From: Candidatus Peribacteria bacterium
GTDB lineage: Bacteria; Patescibacteriota; Gracilibacteria; UBA1369; LOWO2-01-FULL-3
DNA length: 64,000 bases
Direction: 5' to 3'
NCBI GenBank assembly: GCA_943356465.1
Contig: CALREX010000005.1
Span: 1-64,000, forward strand
Made by a program: the position numbers and the translations under genes. The notes under the pieces are model-generated. The model was not told the origin of the DNA. It was given only the letters and a program-made list of their open reading frames with translations, and made no database searches. Each line of letters begins with the position of its first letter. The stretch's first letter is position 1. This document shows, in pieces, positions 51,163-60,605 of the stretch.

Positions 51163-52551
51163 ATGAATAACAGATATCTAAAAAGTGCTATCATTTCAAG
51201 CTCTGTCGCAGTTGTGACCGGAGTTTTACTTTTTGGTATAAACGCAACATTCGGCGCTCCAACATATCAGCCTCCAGGGGCTGACGTAAGTCCTACGTTT
51301 AGTGGGGTTAATGTTAATGGGTCTGTTAAGATTGCTGAAACTAATGTCTATGCTTCTCCTAATAATCAAGTTCTTAATGATGCCACTGGAGGAATGCTGA
51401 CTTTAAAAAACGATCCTGTAAATTCTCCTAGGAAAGGGATTTTTATGGATGGTGATGATATAGTGGCTTTTGGTCAATCGCTATATTTGAATGTTATGGG
51501 CAAGCAGCAGGTTGTGATTGGAAGTAAAGATGCTCCATCAAGTTTGGATATACCAGGCGGGTATATTCGAAATTCCAATAATGGCAGTGATCCAGTAACA
51601 ATATTTGGTATCAAGCTTCCAGGTGGTAATACTGATCTTGATGTGGCTTCTTCAAGTTCAATTAAAAATTCCACAGGTGGATTTCCTGTTGATGTCAGTG
51701 ATCCTGATGGACTAAAACTTTCAGCTGGTAATTTGGATATGCAAAATGGTGTAATAAAAAATTCAACCGGCAATAATTCTGGAAATGTCAAAATAGATGA
51801 TGCGCTTGATGTTACTAGTGCTGTTGCTACGAATACTGTAAAAAGTTATTCTGGAGGAACAATCAATGTAAATAATGCATTGGATATTCTTGGTTCTTAT
51901 CTTGCCACTGACAGTCTTAAAAGCCACACCGGCGGTGGTTCTGTAAACGTAGACAGCCCTCTAAAAATTAATAAGCAAATTGATATTCCTGATCCTGACG
52001 GAGGAACGGTTAGTTTAGTTGCTAAGGCTGGAGATCTTCCCTCTTATCTTACGCTTACAGGGTCTTTGCAGACCAACGGAGATATTATTTCATATGGCAA
52101 AATTGCTTTGTATGGAGCAGGTTCTCTCTTCATGAAAGGGTTTTCCGCCCTTGGGACCAGTACTTTTGCCGATATTGATGCGACAGGTAAAATATCAAAT
52201 TCAGTTGGAGATGTAAGCATAAATGATAATCTTGCTGTAACCGGAAAAGTAACTGCGACCGGAGGGTTTGGAACTTATACTACAGAATTTAATGCTGCAG
52301 CCTATTCTGTTGCAAATGCAGGATTCGCATCAAAGAATTATGCCTGTAATGCTGGAGGGACAGCAGTAAGCTGTTTTGTGAATTCTTATTCTGCAGATCC
52401 TGGTACTACTATATACAGTAATGAATCCGGTGATATGCAGGTTAGTGGTCTTTATATTTACGGTGGAACATGTTGGGCAAATTTTAAAAACAATTCCGGT
52501 TCTACCAAATATTTCAAAGTCGGAGCTGTTTGCTACAATCCTAAATTATAA
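51163..52551 (+). CDS. Secreted repetitive beta-rich surface protein
   Basis: 462 aa. Signal peptide to about residue 31 (VTGVLLFGINATFGAP). The APTYQPPGADVSPTFSGVNVNG start is of a kind seen in many CPR exported proteins. The rest is a repetitive beta-rich sequence of short Asn/Gly/Asp units (IKNSTGG, GNVKIDDALDVTS, GTINVNNALDIL), suggestive of a beta-helix or beta-solenoid. The C-terminus has a compact Cys-containing domain (GGTCWANFKN...KVGAVCYN). It is likely an exported surface or fibre protein, family unknown. Confidence 0.75.
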   Translation: MNNRYLKSAIISSSVAVVTGVLLFGINATFGAPTYQPPGADVSPTFSGVNVNGSVKIAETNVYASPNNQVLNDATGGMLTLKNDPVNSPRKGIFMDGDDIVAFGQSLYLNVMGKQQVVIGSKDAPSSLDIPGGYIRNSNNGSDPVTIFGIKLPGGNTDLDVASSSSIKNSTGGFPVDVSDPDGLKLSAGNLDMQNGVIKNSTGNNSGNVKIDDALDVTSAVATNTVKSYSGGTINVNNALDILGSYLATDSLKSHTGGGSVNVDSPLKINKQIDIPDPDGGTVSLVAKAGDLPSYLTLTGSLQTNGDIISYGKIALYGAGSLFMKGFSALGTSTFADIDATGKISNSVGDVSINDNLAVTGKVTATGGFGTYTTEFNAAAYSVANAGFASKNYACNAGGTAVSCFVNSYSADPGTTIYSNESGDMQVSGLYIYGGTCWANFKNNSGSTKYFKVGAVCYNPKL

Positions 52552-52554
52552 AAA

Positions 52555-53094
52555 CTACTTAACTAAAGATTTACACTTATCAATAATATCTTTTGGACCT
52601 ATCACATTACATAGTGATGGGTCTTTTTTTGATATTACTAAATCTGAAACTACATTGTATTTGCATGAAACTTTTTGATTTTCATCCTTTATTTGGTCAC
52701 AAATTTTATAGTTTTTCTGTTCATAAGCTTGTTTTTCTATTTGCGTTCTATTTTCGTTTGATGTCTTTGCATCCAATACTGGCTGCACTTGACTTTCGCA
52801 AGCCATTCTATATCTTTCTAGATCAATTTTTTTGCACAAGGTTATGTCGACTTTTGTTACCGCTTCTGCTGTAATTTTTCCGGCATTTACTATGCGTGCA
52901 CATTCCTCTTTCATTGCCTTATCCAATATTTGATTACATTGACTGAAATCAGTTGTTTTAACACCTTGATCATAAAATTGTTGATCCAAGGCTTTATTCC
53001 CTGCCGTGCTTAGGGATTTGTCTGAAGTTTGCGTAGAAAAACTACATCCTGAAAATACAGATAGAACTAAAAATATTGGTATTAATTTTTTCAT
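52555..53094 (-). CDS. Lipoprotein with repeated Cys motifs
   Basis: 179 aa. Signal peptide with lipobox FSGC (Cys about residue 17). The mature part has several short units ending in C, such as DFSQCNQILDKAMKEECARI, DITLCKKIDLERYRMACESQ and NYKICDQIKDENQKVSCKYN, each a Cys pair about 11-12 residues apart. These imply disulfides outside the membrane. Convergent with the secreted protein gene, with 3 nt between stops. Function unknown. Confidence 0.7.
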   Translation of the reverse strand: MKKLIPIFLVLSVFSGCSFSTQTSDKSLSTAGNKALDQQFYDQGVKTTDFSQCNQILDKAMKEECARIVNAGKITAEAVTKVDITLCKKIDLERYRMACESQVQPVLDAKTSNENRTQIEKQAYEQKNYKICDQIKDENQKVSCKYNVVSDLVISKKDPSLCNVIGPKDIIDKCKSLVK

Positions 53095-53119
53095 ATGTTT
53101 TGTGAGGTTTTAAATATTT

Positions 53120-53845
53120 TTACAAGCCTAATTGTTTTCTAATAGCTTCAGCTTTGTCCTGATCTTCGTTTTTCTTTTGAGATTGTTCGTATTCAGCCTC
53201 CAAATCTATCCATTCGTTATAGTGCTGTTGAGCAAGTTTTTCAAGCTGAGGAACATGTTTTTTTGACAGTGCTGCAAATTTTTCTTTTTCCTCTTCAAAG
53301 ATACTGATAAGCTCGTCAATTTGAGATTGTTTTAGCTTTGGAACTGATTCTATAATTCTTTTTTTCTCCTCTCTTGAAAGTGAAATCGAACCTGCTAAAA
53401 GCTTAACAAAATATGCTTCATCAAAATTCATATCATGCTTTGGCAATTTTATCTTTAGTGGCGCTACAAATTTTGTACCAAGCTGGAAATTTGCAGGAGT
53501 AGTGTCTTCAGGCTCTTGTGGTGGCATTCCTCCCTGCGGAAATCCTCCCATTCCCATGTCTCCTCCGAAACCTTGTCCCATATCACCGTACATTCCTCCT
53601 TGTGGATAACCTTGTGGCGTGTACATTCCTGGCGGCATTCCTCCCTGCGGATAGCCTTGCGGCGGATACATTCCCGGTGGATATGCGCCTGGCATACCTC
53701 CTTGTGGATAACCTTGAGGTGGATACATTCCTGGTGGTACTGCTCCTTGTGGAGGTACTTGTTGTGGTGGTTGTGTTTGCCCTTGTCCTTGTGGATTTTG
53801 ACCTGCGGGTTGAGCACCTGCTCCTTGAGTATTTTGTGGATCCAT
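53120..53845 (-). CDS. Pro/Gly/Gln-rich repeat protein with a helical C-terminus
   Basis: 241 aa. The first ~115 residues are disordered, with repeated units PPGMYPPQGYPQGG. The C-terminal half (about 118-241) is helical and charged, with FVAPLKIKLPKHDMNFDEAYFVKLLAG and coiled-coil-like tails. No signal peptide or membrane helix is evident, so it is probably cytoplasmic. The repeats resemble prion-like or scaffold segments; the role is unknown. A TATAAT-like -10 box lies about 27 nt upstream on its strand. Confidence 0.6.
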   Translation of the reverse strand: MDPQNTQGAGAQPAGQNPQGQGQTQPPQQVPPQGAVPPGMYPPQGYPQGGMPGAYPPGMYPPQGYPQGGMPPGMYTPQGYPQGGMYGDMGQGFGGDMGMGGFPQGGMPPQEPEDTTPANFQLGTKFVAPLKIKLPKHDMNFDEAYFVKLLAGSISLSREEKKRIIESVPKLKQSQIDELISIFEEEKEKFAALSKKHVPQLEKLAQQHYNEWIDLEAEYEQSQKKNEDQDKAEAIRKQLGL

Positions 53846-53949
53846 ATAGTTTTTTTTAATTTCTTCGAGATTATACCTTAATCCTGTTTATTTGGCTAGA
53901 CAACTTTGTCTATCACATATAGAATCTAGCTCGCTTTGCTAATATTTGT

Positions 53950-54025
53950 GGACGCTTAGCTCAGTTGGTAGAGCGTCTCGTTGACGTCGAGAAGGTCAGT
54001 GGTTCGAACCCACTAGTGTCCACCA
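53950..54025 (+). tRNA. tRNA-Val (GAC)
   Basis: 76 nt with encoded CCA. The acceptor GGACGCT pairs with AGTGTCC, the anticodon stem TCTCG with CGAGA, and the loop TTGACGT gives anticodon GAC. The T arm GTTCGAACC is standard. No intron. Confidence 0.95.
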
Positions 54026-54046
54026 AGATGAAAAATCAAAATACTA

Positions 54047-54574
54047 TTAATTCATAGTCTTACCAGGAGAGGTCTTGATAACATTTTCGAGTATTTCTAC
54101 CATTCTTAGTAGTTGTTTGCTGTATTCTTCGCATGCTTTTCCCTGGCTAGGATTTGCAATCATTGTGGCTTGAGTGTGTCTTGCGATGTTTTGTTTCATA
54201 ACAGTCAACCTCTTAGCTACGACCTCATTATAACCGTGTTCTCCTGCAGTTAGAGCACGCAAAGTTAAAAATGCACTTATTACTTTTTCTATCTCCCCCT
54301 GAGATGACTGTGACGAAAGACTAGTTCGAGATGGTTTCCTGTCACCTTTCATTTTAAACATAAAGTACCCATCATTATCGGGGAATGGCAAAAACTGTAA
54401 TTCTCTCCTTAGATATATCAAATCCGGTCTCCATCTAAAGACAGTATCAAAAGCAGTTCTCAATTTATGTCTGAAATCTGTTTTTGGCGCCTCACCTTTT
54501 AGTTCGTCAAATGCTGTAAACTGTAAATCATCAATATCTTCAATTTGGCCTTCATCATTATTTTCTGCTGACAT
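54047..54574 (-). CDS. Unknown soluble protein
   Basis: 175 aa, not recognised. The N-terminus is acidic (EGQIEDIDDLQFTAFDELKGE) and no membrane helix is present. A central segment (about 55-75, LIYLRRELQFLPFPDNDGYFMF) and a Lys/Arg-containing helical C-terminal half suggest a small soluble domain. Located directly after tRNA-Val, convergent to it. Nothing points to a function. Confidence 0.5.
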   Translation of the reverse strand: MSAENNDEGQIEDIDDLQFTAFDELKGEAPKTDFRHKLRTAFDTVFRWRPDLIYLRRELQFLPFPDNDGYFMFKMKGDRKPSRTSLSSQSSQGEIEKVISAFLTLRALTAGEHGYNEVVAKRLTVMKQNIARHTQATMIANPSQGKACEEYSKQLLRMVEILENVIKTSPGKTMN

Positions 54575-54654
54575 ATTAGTGTATGTTAATAATTTGCACT
54601 ATTATTTTAACATATATTGAGCCTAAAGTCAACAAATAGCCACTGTTTTCAAGA

Positions 54655-56031
54655 TTATTTCTGCATTGCAATCACTTTTATTTGGCATAGCTCCCTGAAT
54701 CCGACTGTTCCATGCTCTCTTCCCATGCCTGAATTTTTAAATCCACCAAAAGGGTTACAGTGTAACCAACGACTGACGTTATTTATCTCAACAGTCCCAG
54801 CATCTATTTTTGATGCTACTCTTTTTGCGCAATTGAGATCTTTTGAATAAATCCTGCTACCAAGTCCGTAAACAGTATCATTTGCCAATGCTATGGCTTC
54901 TTCCTCAGTTTTAAATGACATAATCGGCAGCACGGGGCCGAAAACTTCTTCCTTCCATACTCGCATATTTCTATCTACGTTTGTCAAAAGTGTTGGCACG
55001 TAAAAAGCTCCTTTTAAATTCTCCGGAATTTGTCCGACATGAATTACTTTTGCTCCTTTTTCCTTTGCATCCTCAACTTGTTCTTTAATCAACTTTAATT
55101 GCCTCTCCGCTACTAAGCTTCCGAGATCAGTCTTCTCGTCATCGGGATCCCCAACTGTTTTTTTCTGAATTTCTTTTTCTAATTTTTCAACTACTTCATG
55201 GTAAATTGACTCATGAACTATAAGCCTTTTTGTGGCATCGCATACTTGTCCGCAATTACTAAATCTTTCTGCGTAAATCTCAGGAATGACATTTACCAAA
55301 TCTATGTCTTCAAATAATACTGCAGGACTTGAACCTCCCATTTCCAGAATTGCTTTGATAAATTTCTCGGCAGCGATTTTATAAAGGTCTTTTCCTGCTA
55401 AAGTGCTTCCAGTAAACCAAATTAAATCCACGTCACTTGTTGCTAATTTGCGACCTATGTCCCCTCCTCCGTAAATTTCAGCAAATACGCCTTCCGGTAA
55501 ATTTCCTGATGACATCACTTCTTCTATAAGTTTCCCGACAAGCGGACATTCTTCTGAAATTTTGTAGACAACCGTGTTTCCCGCAATTAGGTTTGGAATC
55601 CCTCCCCAAACAAACATATCCAAAGGATAATTCCATGGAGTGATTACCGCTGCTACACCGAATGGTTCGTAAACAATTTGGTGTAATGATTCTTTATCTT
55701 CATAAGTTATTTCATTACTCAAAGCCTTTTCACCATTTTCCAAGAACCATTTGATGTCACTTACAACTTCTTGTACTTCCCCTTTACTCTGAGTGATGGG
55801 TTTGCCCATTTCTTTTGTGATAAGAGCGGCAAATTCATCTTTTTTTGCTTCGAATTTTCCATATAGAGGCGCAAGAATTTCTATTCTTTTTTTCACTCCC
55901 AATTCTTTCCATTTTAATTTAGCTTTATTTGCTAGTGCTACTTTTTGAATTATTTCTTCATCCGAAGAAACATCAACTTCTCCAATAATTTCGTAATTTT
56001 TTGCCGGATTTGTTGAAATGATTTTTTTCAT
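54655..56031 (-). CDS. Aldehyde dehydrogenase (succinate-semialdehyde-type)
   Basis: 458 aa. Glu of LEMGGSSPAVLFEDIDL and the catalytic Cys of NCGQVCDATKR (normally NxGQxC) match the ALDH superfamily; the NAD loop FTGSTLAGKDLY is intact. It oxidises an aldehyde to its acid with NAD(P)+. Closest in form to succinate-semialdehyde dehydrogenases, but the substrate is not determined. Divergent from the MFS gene; the ORF-track start of that gene would overlap it. Confidence 0.87.
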   Translation of the reverse strand: MKKIISTNPAKNYEIIGEVDVSSDEEIIQKVALANKAKLKWKELGVKKRIEILAPLYGKFEAKKDEFAALITKEMGKPITQSKGEVQEVVSDIKWFLENGEKALSNEITYEDKESLHQIVYEPFGVAAVITPWNYPLDMFVWGGIPNLIAGNTVVYKISEECPLVGKLIEEVMSSGNLPEGVFAEIYGGGDIGRKLATSDVDLIWFTGSTLAGKDLYKIAAEKFIKAILEMGGSSPAVLFEDIDLVNVIPEIYAERFSNCGQVCDATKRLIVHESIYHEVVEKLEKEIQKKTVGDPDDEKTDLGSLVAERQLKLIKEQVEDAKEKGAKVIHVGQIPENLKGAFYVPTLLTNVDRNMRVWKEEVFGPVLPIMSFKTEEEAIALANDTVYGLGSRIYSKDLNCAKRVASKIDAGTVEINNVSRWLHCNPFGGFKNSGMGREHGTVGFRELCQIKVIAMQK

Positions 56032-56062
56032 GGTAGAATTATATCATATTGTTTTAATTCTT

Positions 56063-57244
56063 ATGAAATTTCCAAAAAGCATTATCAGATGGGCCTATTA
56101 TGATTTTGCGAATTCGGCGTATTTTTTGATTTATCCATCTTTTTTATTGCCTGCATTCTTTTCTTCCGTTTTATTAAATCATGGATATTCTCTTAGTTCT
56201 TGGGGGTTTGCCAATGCGTTATCCACTATTATCGGAGTTATCCTTGCAATTTTGATCGGCAGATTTTCCGATAAAAGAAGTAAATTCCATGCTTTCAAAT
56301 GGTCGATCATTCTGTCGTTTTTTGGTATGGCTGCGCTTTCTTTTGCCATAAAGCATGATTTTAATTATGTTGTTTTCTTTTATATTTTCACAAATGCTGT
56401 TTTTATTCTTTCCTTATCCCTTTCAGATTCTGTTTTACCGCATGTGTCTACAAAAGAAAATGCCTATGAATATAGCGGATTTGCATGGGGATTTGGCTAT
56501 ATAGGTGGAATATTGGCACTTATTATTGCTATAATTTTGCAAAAATTAACGGGCGATGATTATTCCCCTATTGTTTTTTTGAGTACTGCAATCTTTTATA
56601 TTATTTTTTCCGTGTACTCGTTAAATGGGCTTAAAGATATACAATTAAATGAAAAATCTCCTGTTGTTAAAACTGTTGAAATTTCAAAATTCAATAAATT
56701 TTTATTATTTTTGGGATATTGGTTTATCAGCGAAGGTATTACAGTCATTTTACTGTTTTTCACGATCTATTTGTCCCAAGAATTTGGATTTTCAACCATG
56801 AAAATTGGCATGTGTATGCTATTAGTCCAGCTAATCGCATTCCCTGCAACTTGGTATGGAGGTTATCTGACAAGAAAATTTGACGTAATAAAACTTATCG
56901 GAGTCACTATTGTTCTTTGGGGAATTTCTATTATGTTTTTAGTTATCAATGCCGGCATAATCGGCTTAAGTATAATCCTTGTATCCGGTGCTTTGGCTGT
57001 CGGGAACAGTCAATCGTATTTGCGTTCTCAATATGCGAATATTATTGAACGCAGCGAATCCGGATTTCAATTTGGACTTTTTTCTGTCGTTTCTGAAGCA
57101 GCTGTTTTCTTGGGACCTTTGCTTTATGGTTATGGTAGCGATTATTTCAAAAGCCAAAAGATACCTTTGATTATTTTGTACATAACTATGGTTATTGGAT
57201 TTGTTTTAGTTTGGAATGCTGTAAAGAGAATAAGGAAAAGTTGA
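56063..57244 (+). CDS. MFS transporter of the UMF1/Atg22-like type
   Basis: 393 aa from ATG 56063, which avoids overlap with the ALDH gene. Twelve membrane helices. The N-terminal SIIRWAYYDFANSAYF is the hallmark of the UMF1/Atg22-like group. Members move small solutes such as amino acids; substrate unknown. Its own coding end is 51 nt ahead of the deacetylase gene. Confidence 0.8.
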   Translation: MKFPKSIIRWAYYDFANSAYFLIYPSFLLPAFFSSVLLNHGYSLSSWGFANALSTIIGVILAILIGRFSDKRSKFHAFKWSIILSFFGMAALSFAIKHDFNYVVFFYIFTNAVFILSLSLSDSVLPHVSTKENAYEYSGFAWGFGYIGGILALIIAIILQKLTGDDYSPIVFLSTAIFYIIFSVYSLNGLKDIQLNEKSPVVKTVEISKFNKFLLFLGYWFISEGITVILLFFTIYLSQEFGFSTMKIGMCMLLVQLIAFPATWYGGYLTRKFDVIKLIGVTIVLWGISIMFLVINAGIIGLSIILVSGALAVGNSQSYLRSQYANIIERSESGFQFGLFSVVSEAAVFLGPLLYGYGSDYFKSQKIPLIILYITMVIGFVLVWNAVKRIRKS

Positions 57245-57261
57245 TTTTGTCAGTTAATTAG

Positions 57262-57289
57262 TTGCCACCTTTTATTTTCCTGCTAGAAT
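57262..57289 (+). promoter_or_regulatory. Promoter for the deacetylase gene, leaderless
   Basis: TTGCCA at 57262-57267 and TAGAAT at 57284-57289 are 16 nt apart. The ATG follows after exactly 6 nt, predicting +1 at the start codon. Confidence 0.7.
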
Positions 57290-57295
57290 TGCGAC

Positions 57296-58165
57296 ATGGC
57301 ACCTAAAAAGAAAATTTTAAAAAAGAAAAAACCTATTAGGACTTTGTCGTTTGGTTTAATATTTTTATTCGCAATTTTTGTTATTGTTATAGGTGTTTTT
57401 GCCACTAATCCTGCTTTGTTTGGCAAGGCTTCTCTTACCAGTATTAAGGCCGGTGCTGCAAAAACAAAAGAATGTAAGTTTGTGCCAAGACAGCATCTGT
57501 ATGCCCCTATTTTGATGTATCACCATATTGGTTACAGTAAATATCGCAATGCTTATTATGTAACTCCTGAGATTTTCGATCAGCAAATGAAATGGCTTAG
57601 GGAAAATAATTATAATGTTATTCCTATGAAACAATTCCATGAAGCTATTTCTTGTGGCTGGGATTTGCCTGAAAATCCTACTGTTTTAACTTTTGATGAT
57701 GGAGATTTGGATCAATATGACAATGCTGTTTCGATCCTTGAAAAATATGGATTTGATGGCACTTTTTATATAGTGACAAGATGGCTTGGGGATAAGTATC
57801 ACATGACTTGGGATATGGTAAAGAATCTTAGTAATGCAGGATTTACTATTGGTGGGCACACAAGGCTTCATCCAAATGTTGCTCATCTTGGTGAAAATAG
57901 TTTAAAGATTGAATTGCTTGATAGTAAAACAGAAATTGAGGGTGAAACAGGTAAAACTGTCGAATTTTTCGCATATCCAGGTGGTGCACATTCAAAAAAT
58001 GCTGAGAATCATGTTAGGGATTACGGTTATTTGAATGCTGTTACTACGGAGCATAGAGTTTACCACGATATAAACAAAGAAGATGATTTTTATACTTTGG
58101 GTAGAATACATATCGGCGACGAAATGTCATCTTTTATAGACTTAATGCACGGAGTGGGACTATGA
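57296..58165 (+). CDS. Membrane-anchored polysaccharide deacetylase
   Basis: 289 aa. A Lys-rich N-terminus and a membrane helix (about 16-36) form a signal anchor. The NodB catalytic region has LMYHHI, LTFDDGDLDQYDNA (metal-binding DD), IGGHTRLHPN (metal-binding H) and FAYPGG. It removes acetyl groups from cell-wall or surface glycan outside the membrane. The next gene overlaps its stop by 4 nt (ATGA) and is probably translated with it. Confidence 0.9.
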   Translation: MAPKKKILKKKKPIRTLSFGLIFLFAIFVIVIGVFATNPALFGKASLTSIKAGAAKTKECKFVPRQHLYAPILMYHHIGYSKYRNAYYVTPEIFDQQMKWLRENNYNVIPMKQFHEAISCGWDLPENPTVLTFDDGDLDQYDNAVSILEKYGFDGTFYIVTRWLGDKYHMTWDMVKNLSNAGFTIGGHTRLHPNVAHLGENSLKIELLDSKTEIEGETGKTVEFFAYPGGAHSKNAENHVRDYGYLNAVTTEHRVYHDINKEDDFYTLGRIHIGDEMSSFIDLMHGVGL

Positions 58166-58665
58166 AAAAGATATTTATTTGTTCTGTTTGTGTAGTTATT
58201 TTGTTTTCCGGATGCGGATTAATCGGTAGAGTTACTTCTCGTGTAGCTGAAAAGTCCGGCAATGATTTAGCTGAAAAATTGATCGGAGGTGATAGTGGAG
58301 TTGATGTTAAAATAAAGGGAGATGGCGAAGCTGACGTCGTATGGCCAAAAGGTATTTCTGCTGACATTCCTGAATTTAAATATGGGAAACTAGATGCGAC
58401 TTTCGATGGCTCTAAAACTGCTGATAGTGGGACTATTATTCAAATAACAAATGTAGAAAAAGATGCTTTTGAAAAATATGCAAAAGATTTGAGAGCGAAA
58501 AAATGGGACGTCAAAGATAATGTTTTAAAAGATTACGGTATTGAAGGTGTACGCCTTGAAGCCACAAAAGGAGATCTTACTGTCATTCTTGATAAAGATC
58601 CGATCGGAGAAAATACTGCATTTTTGACCATAGAAAAAATTGGACAAGCGGTTCCTGTAGAATAA
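58162..58665 (+). CDS. Lipoprotein, unknown
   Basis: 167 aa. Signal peptide with lipobox FSGC (about residue 19). The mature protein of about 150 residues has alternating beta and helix-like stretches (VDVKIKGDGEADVVWPKGIS, GTIIQITNVEKDAFEKYAKDLR). Its start overlaps the deacetylase stop, so it probably belongs to the same envelope function. Family not recognised. Confidence 0.65.
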   Translation: MKKIFICSVCVVILFSGCGLIGRVTSRVAEKSGNDLAEKLIGGDSGVDVKIKGDGEADVVWPKGISADIPEFKYGKLDATFDGSKTADSGTIIQITNVEKDAFEKYAKDLRAKKWDVKDNVLKDYGIEGVRLEATKGDLTVILDKDPIGENTAFLTIEKIGQAVPVE

Positions 58666-58694
58666 ATATTTTAGAAAAATTTTAAGAATTTTTA

Positions 58695-59402
58695 ATGTCG
58701 GTGGTTTATTCTATCGACATGATTTTGGATATTTTATTCCCAAAAAGGTGCATCAACTGCGGAAAATTTGAAGATTTTTTGTGCTTAAATTGTAAAAACT
58801 CTCTTAAGGTTGTTGGATTTCAAAGGTGCCCGAATTGTAAAAATAAAAATTTTTGCGGTAAGCTTTGTGATAAATGTGTCGAAAATTTTTATTTTGATCA
58901 ATTGATTTTGTGTTTTCTATATGACCGAAATACCGTACTTCAAAAACTTGTTGTTAATTTTAAATATAAATTTTTGAGATCCATCAATGAATTTTTTATA
59001 AGTACCCTTGAAAATCAATTTTCGAAATTTTTTTATGATTTAAATAAAAATGTTATTGTCGTTCCAGTGCCTATGAGCAGAGAAAAAATGAGATTGCGTG
59101 GGGAAAATCATGCAAAAATTCTTGCGCAAAATTTTGCGAAAAAATTGAATTTAAACTTTTGTGATGCGCTTTGGCGAGATCACAGAGAAGATCAGGCCAA
59201 ATTAAAAAGAATTGATCGCCTTATAAATCTACAAAATTCTATTTTTTTGAAAAAAGAATATGTAAATTGCCTGAACGATAAAACTGTTGTTTTGATTGAT
59301 GATATTGTGACCACGTGTTCTACCGTTAATGAATGTAGTAAGGCTTTGAAAATGGCTAATATCAAGTATATCTGTGTTTTGGCTCTTGCGAGAGGGCACT
59401 AA
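58695..59402 (+). CDS. comF: ComF-family phosphoribosyltransferase-like protein
   Basis: 235 aa. The N-terminal zinc ribbon uses CINCGKF..CLNC and CPNCKNKNFCGKLCDKC. The C-terminal PRTase domain has VVPVPMSREKMRLRGENHAKILA and the PRPP loop VVLIDDIVTTCSTVNEC. In naturally competent bacteria ComF acts with the DNA uptake machinery (ComFA/ComEC); here no competence genes lie nearby. The Cys pairs are a little more spread out than usual. Confidence 0.85.
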   Translation: MSVVYSIDMILDILFPKRCINCGKFEDFLCLNCKNSLKVVGFQRCPNCKNKNFCGKLCDKCVENFYFDQLILCFLYDRNTVLQKLVVNFKYKFLRSINEFFISTLENQFSKFFYDLNKNVIVVPVPMSREKMRLRGENHAKILAQNFAKKLNLNFCDALWRDHREDQAKLKRIDRLINLQNSIFLKKEYVNCLNDKTVVLIDDIVTTCSTVNECSKALKMANIKYICVLALARGH

Positions 59403-59456
59403 AAGCATTGTTGATTTTTTGGTATTCTGCTAGAATCCCTCGGGCTAAAAAAATAT

Positions 59457-60572
59457 ATGAAAATTGGCATTGATGCTTCAAGATACGGGCATGAAAAGTC
59501 CACAGGAGTTGAGTGGTATAGTTTTAATATCATAAACTCGTTGCTTGATATTATTGAAAAAGAGAATGATGAAATTTTTCTTTATTCTAAAGAAAAACTC
59601 GAGATTGCGAACAAAAATTTTATTCATAATGTCTTAATAAAATCAAAAAGACTTTGGACTCTTTTTTGGCTTTCTATCGAAATGATGAAAAACAAGATCG
59701 ATGTTCTTTTTGTGCCATCCCATGTTTTGCCTCTTGTAAGGCCAAAACGAAGTGTAATTACTATACATGATGTTGCATTCCGATATTTAAAAAATGCTTA
59801 TTCTTCTTTCCAATATAATTATTTGAATTGGAGTACTAAATACGCGGTTAAACATGCCACTTACATTATTGTTCCAAGTACTGCCACAAAAAATGATTTG
59901 ATGAATTTTTTCAAGTGTCCGGAAGAAAAACTTGTTGTAATCCCCCATGGTTTTACTCCCTCAAAAATTTCAGATGAAACAATTGAAAAACAATTTTCGC
60001 AGTCAGAAATTTTAAAAAATTTTCATATAAATAAAGAAATGAAATTTGTTCTTTTTGTAGGACGACTTGAAAGCAAAAAAAATCTTGAAAGACTTGTACA
60101 AGCTTTCAAAAAATTCCTTGAGAAAAATGGTGATTTTTATCTTGTGCTTGCCGGAAAAAGAGGACTTGGATTTGATAAAATTTTGAATACTGTGAATCAT
60201 CTCGGAATTTCCGACAGAGTGATTATGCCTGGATATATCACTCAAGAAGAGAAGGCTGCTTTTATGAAATATTGCAGACTTTTTGCTTTTCCATCTTTGT
60301 ATGAAGGATTCGGTTTTCCTATTTTAGAAGCATTTTCTTATGGCAAACCTGTTTTGACTTCGCATGTTTCTTGTCTGCCTGAAGTCGGTGGTGATGCATG
60401 TCATTACACAGATCCTTATGATGTTCAAATTATCGCTGACGGGCTTGATAAACTCGCAAATGATATAAAATATGTCGAGGAAATTTCTAAAAAAGGCTTT
60501 GAAAGATTGTCTTTGTTCTCTTGGGAAGAGTGTGCAAAAAAAACTCTGGATGTTTTAAAAGGGAATGTGTAG
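59457..60572 (+). CDS. Glycosyltransferase (GT4 family)
   Basis: 371 aa, GT-B fold. The C-terminal domain has KFVLFVGRLESKKNLERLV, MPGYITQEEKAAFMKYCRLFAFPSLYEGFGFPILEAFSYGKPVLTS and the EGFGFPILEA donor-binding motif. It transfers a sugar from a nucleotide donor to a lipid or glycan acceptor. It sits with comF upstream and polX downstream and is separate from the second glycosyltransferase at 62836. Confidence 0.88.
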   Translation: MKIGIDASRYGHEKSTGVEWYSFNIINSLLDIIEKENDEIFLYSKEKLEIANKNFIHNVLIKSKRLWTLFWLSIEMMKNKIDVLFVPSHVLPLVRPKRSVITIHDVAFRYLKNAYSSFQYNYLNWSTKYAVKHATYIIVPSTATKNDLMNFFKCPEEKLVVIPHGFTPSKISDETIEKQFSQSEILKNFHINKEMKFVLFVGRLESKKNLERLVQAFKKFLEKNGDFYLVLAGKRGLGFDKILNTVNHLGISDRVIMPGYITQEEKAAFMKYCRLFAFPSLYEGFGFPILEAFSYGKPVLTSHVSCLPEVGGDACHYTDPYDVQIIADGLDKLANDIKYVEEISKKGFERLSLFSWEECAKKTLDVLKGNV

Positions 60573-60605
60573 ATTTATGGATGAAGTTTGGTAACATCCG
60601 CCCTC

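Noticed and set aside
56018-56062. Upstream start of the MFS gene in the ORF track
   Set aside because: It would overlap the ALDH start and adds a non-family extension; ATG 56063 gives the WAYYDFANSAY start.
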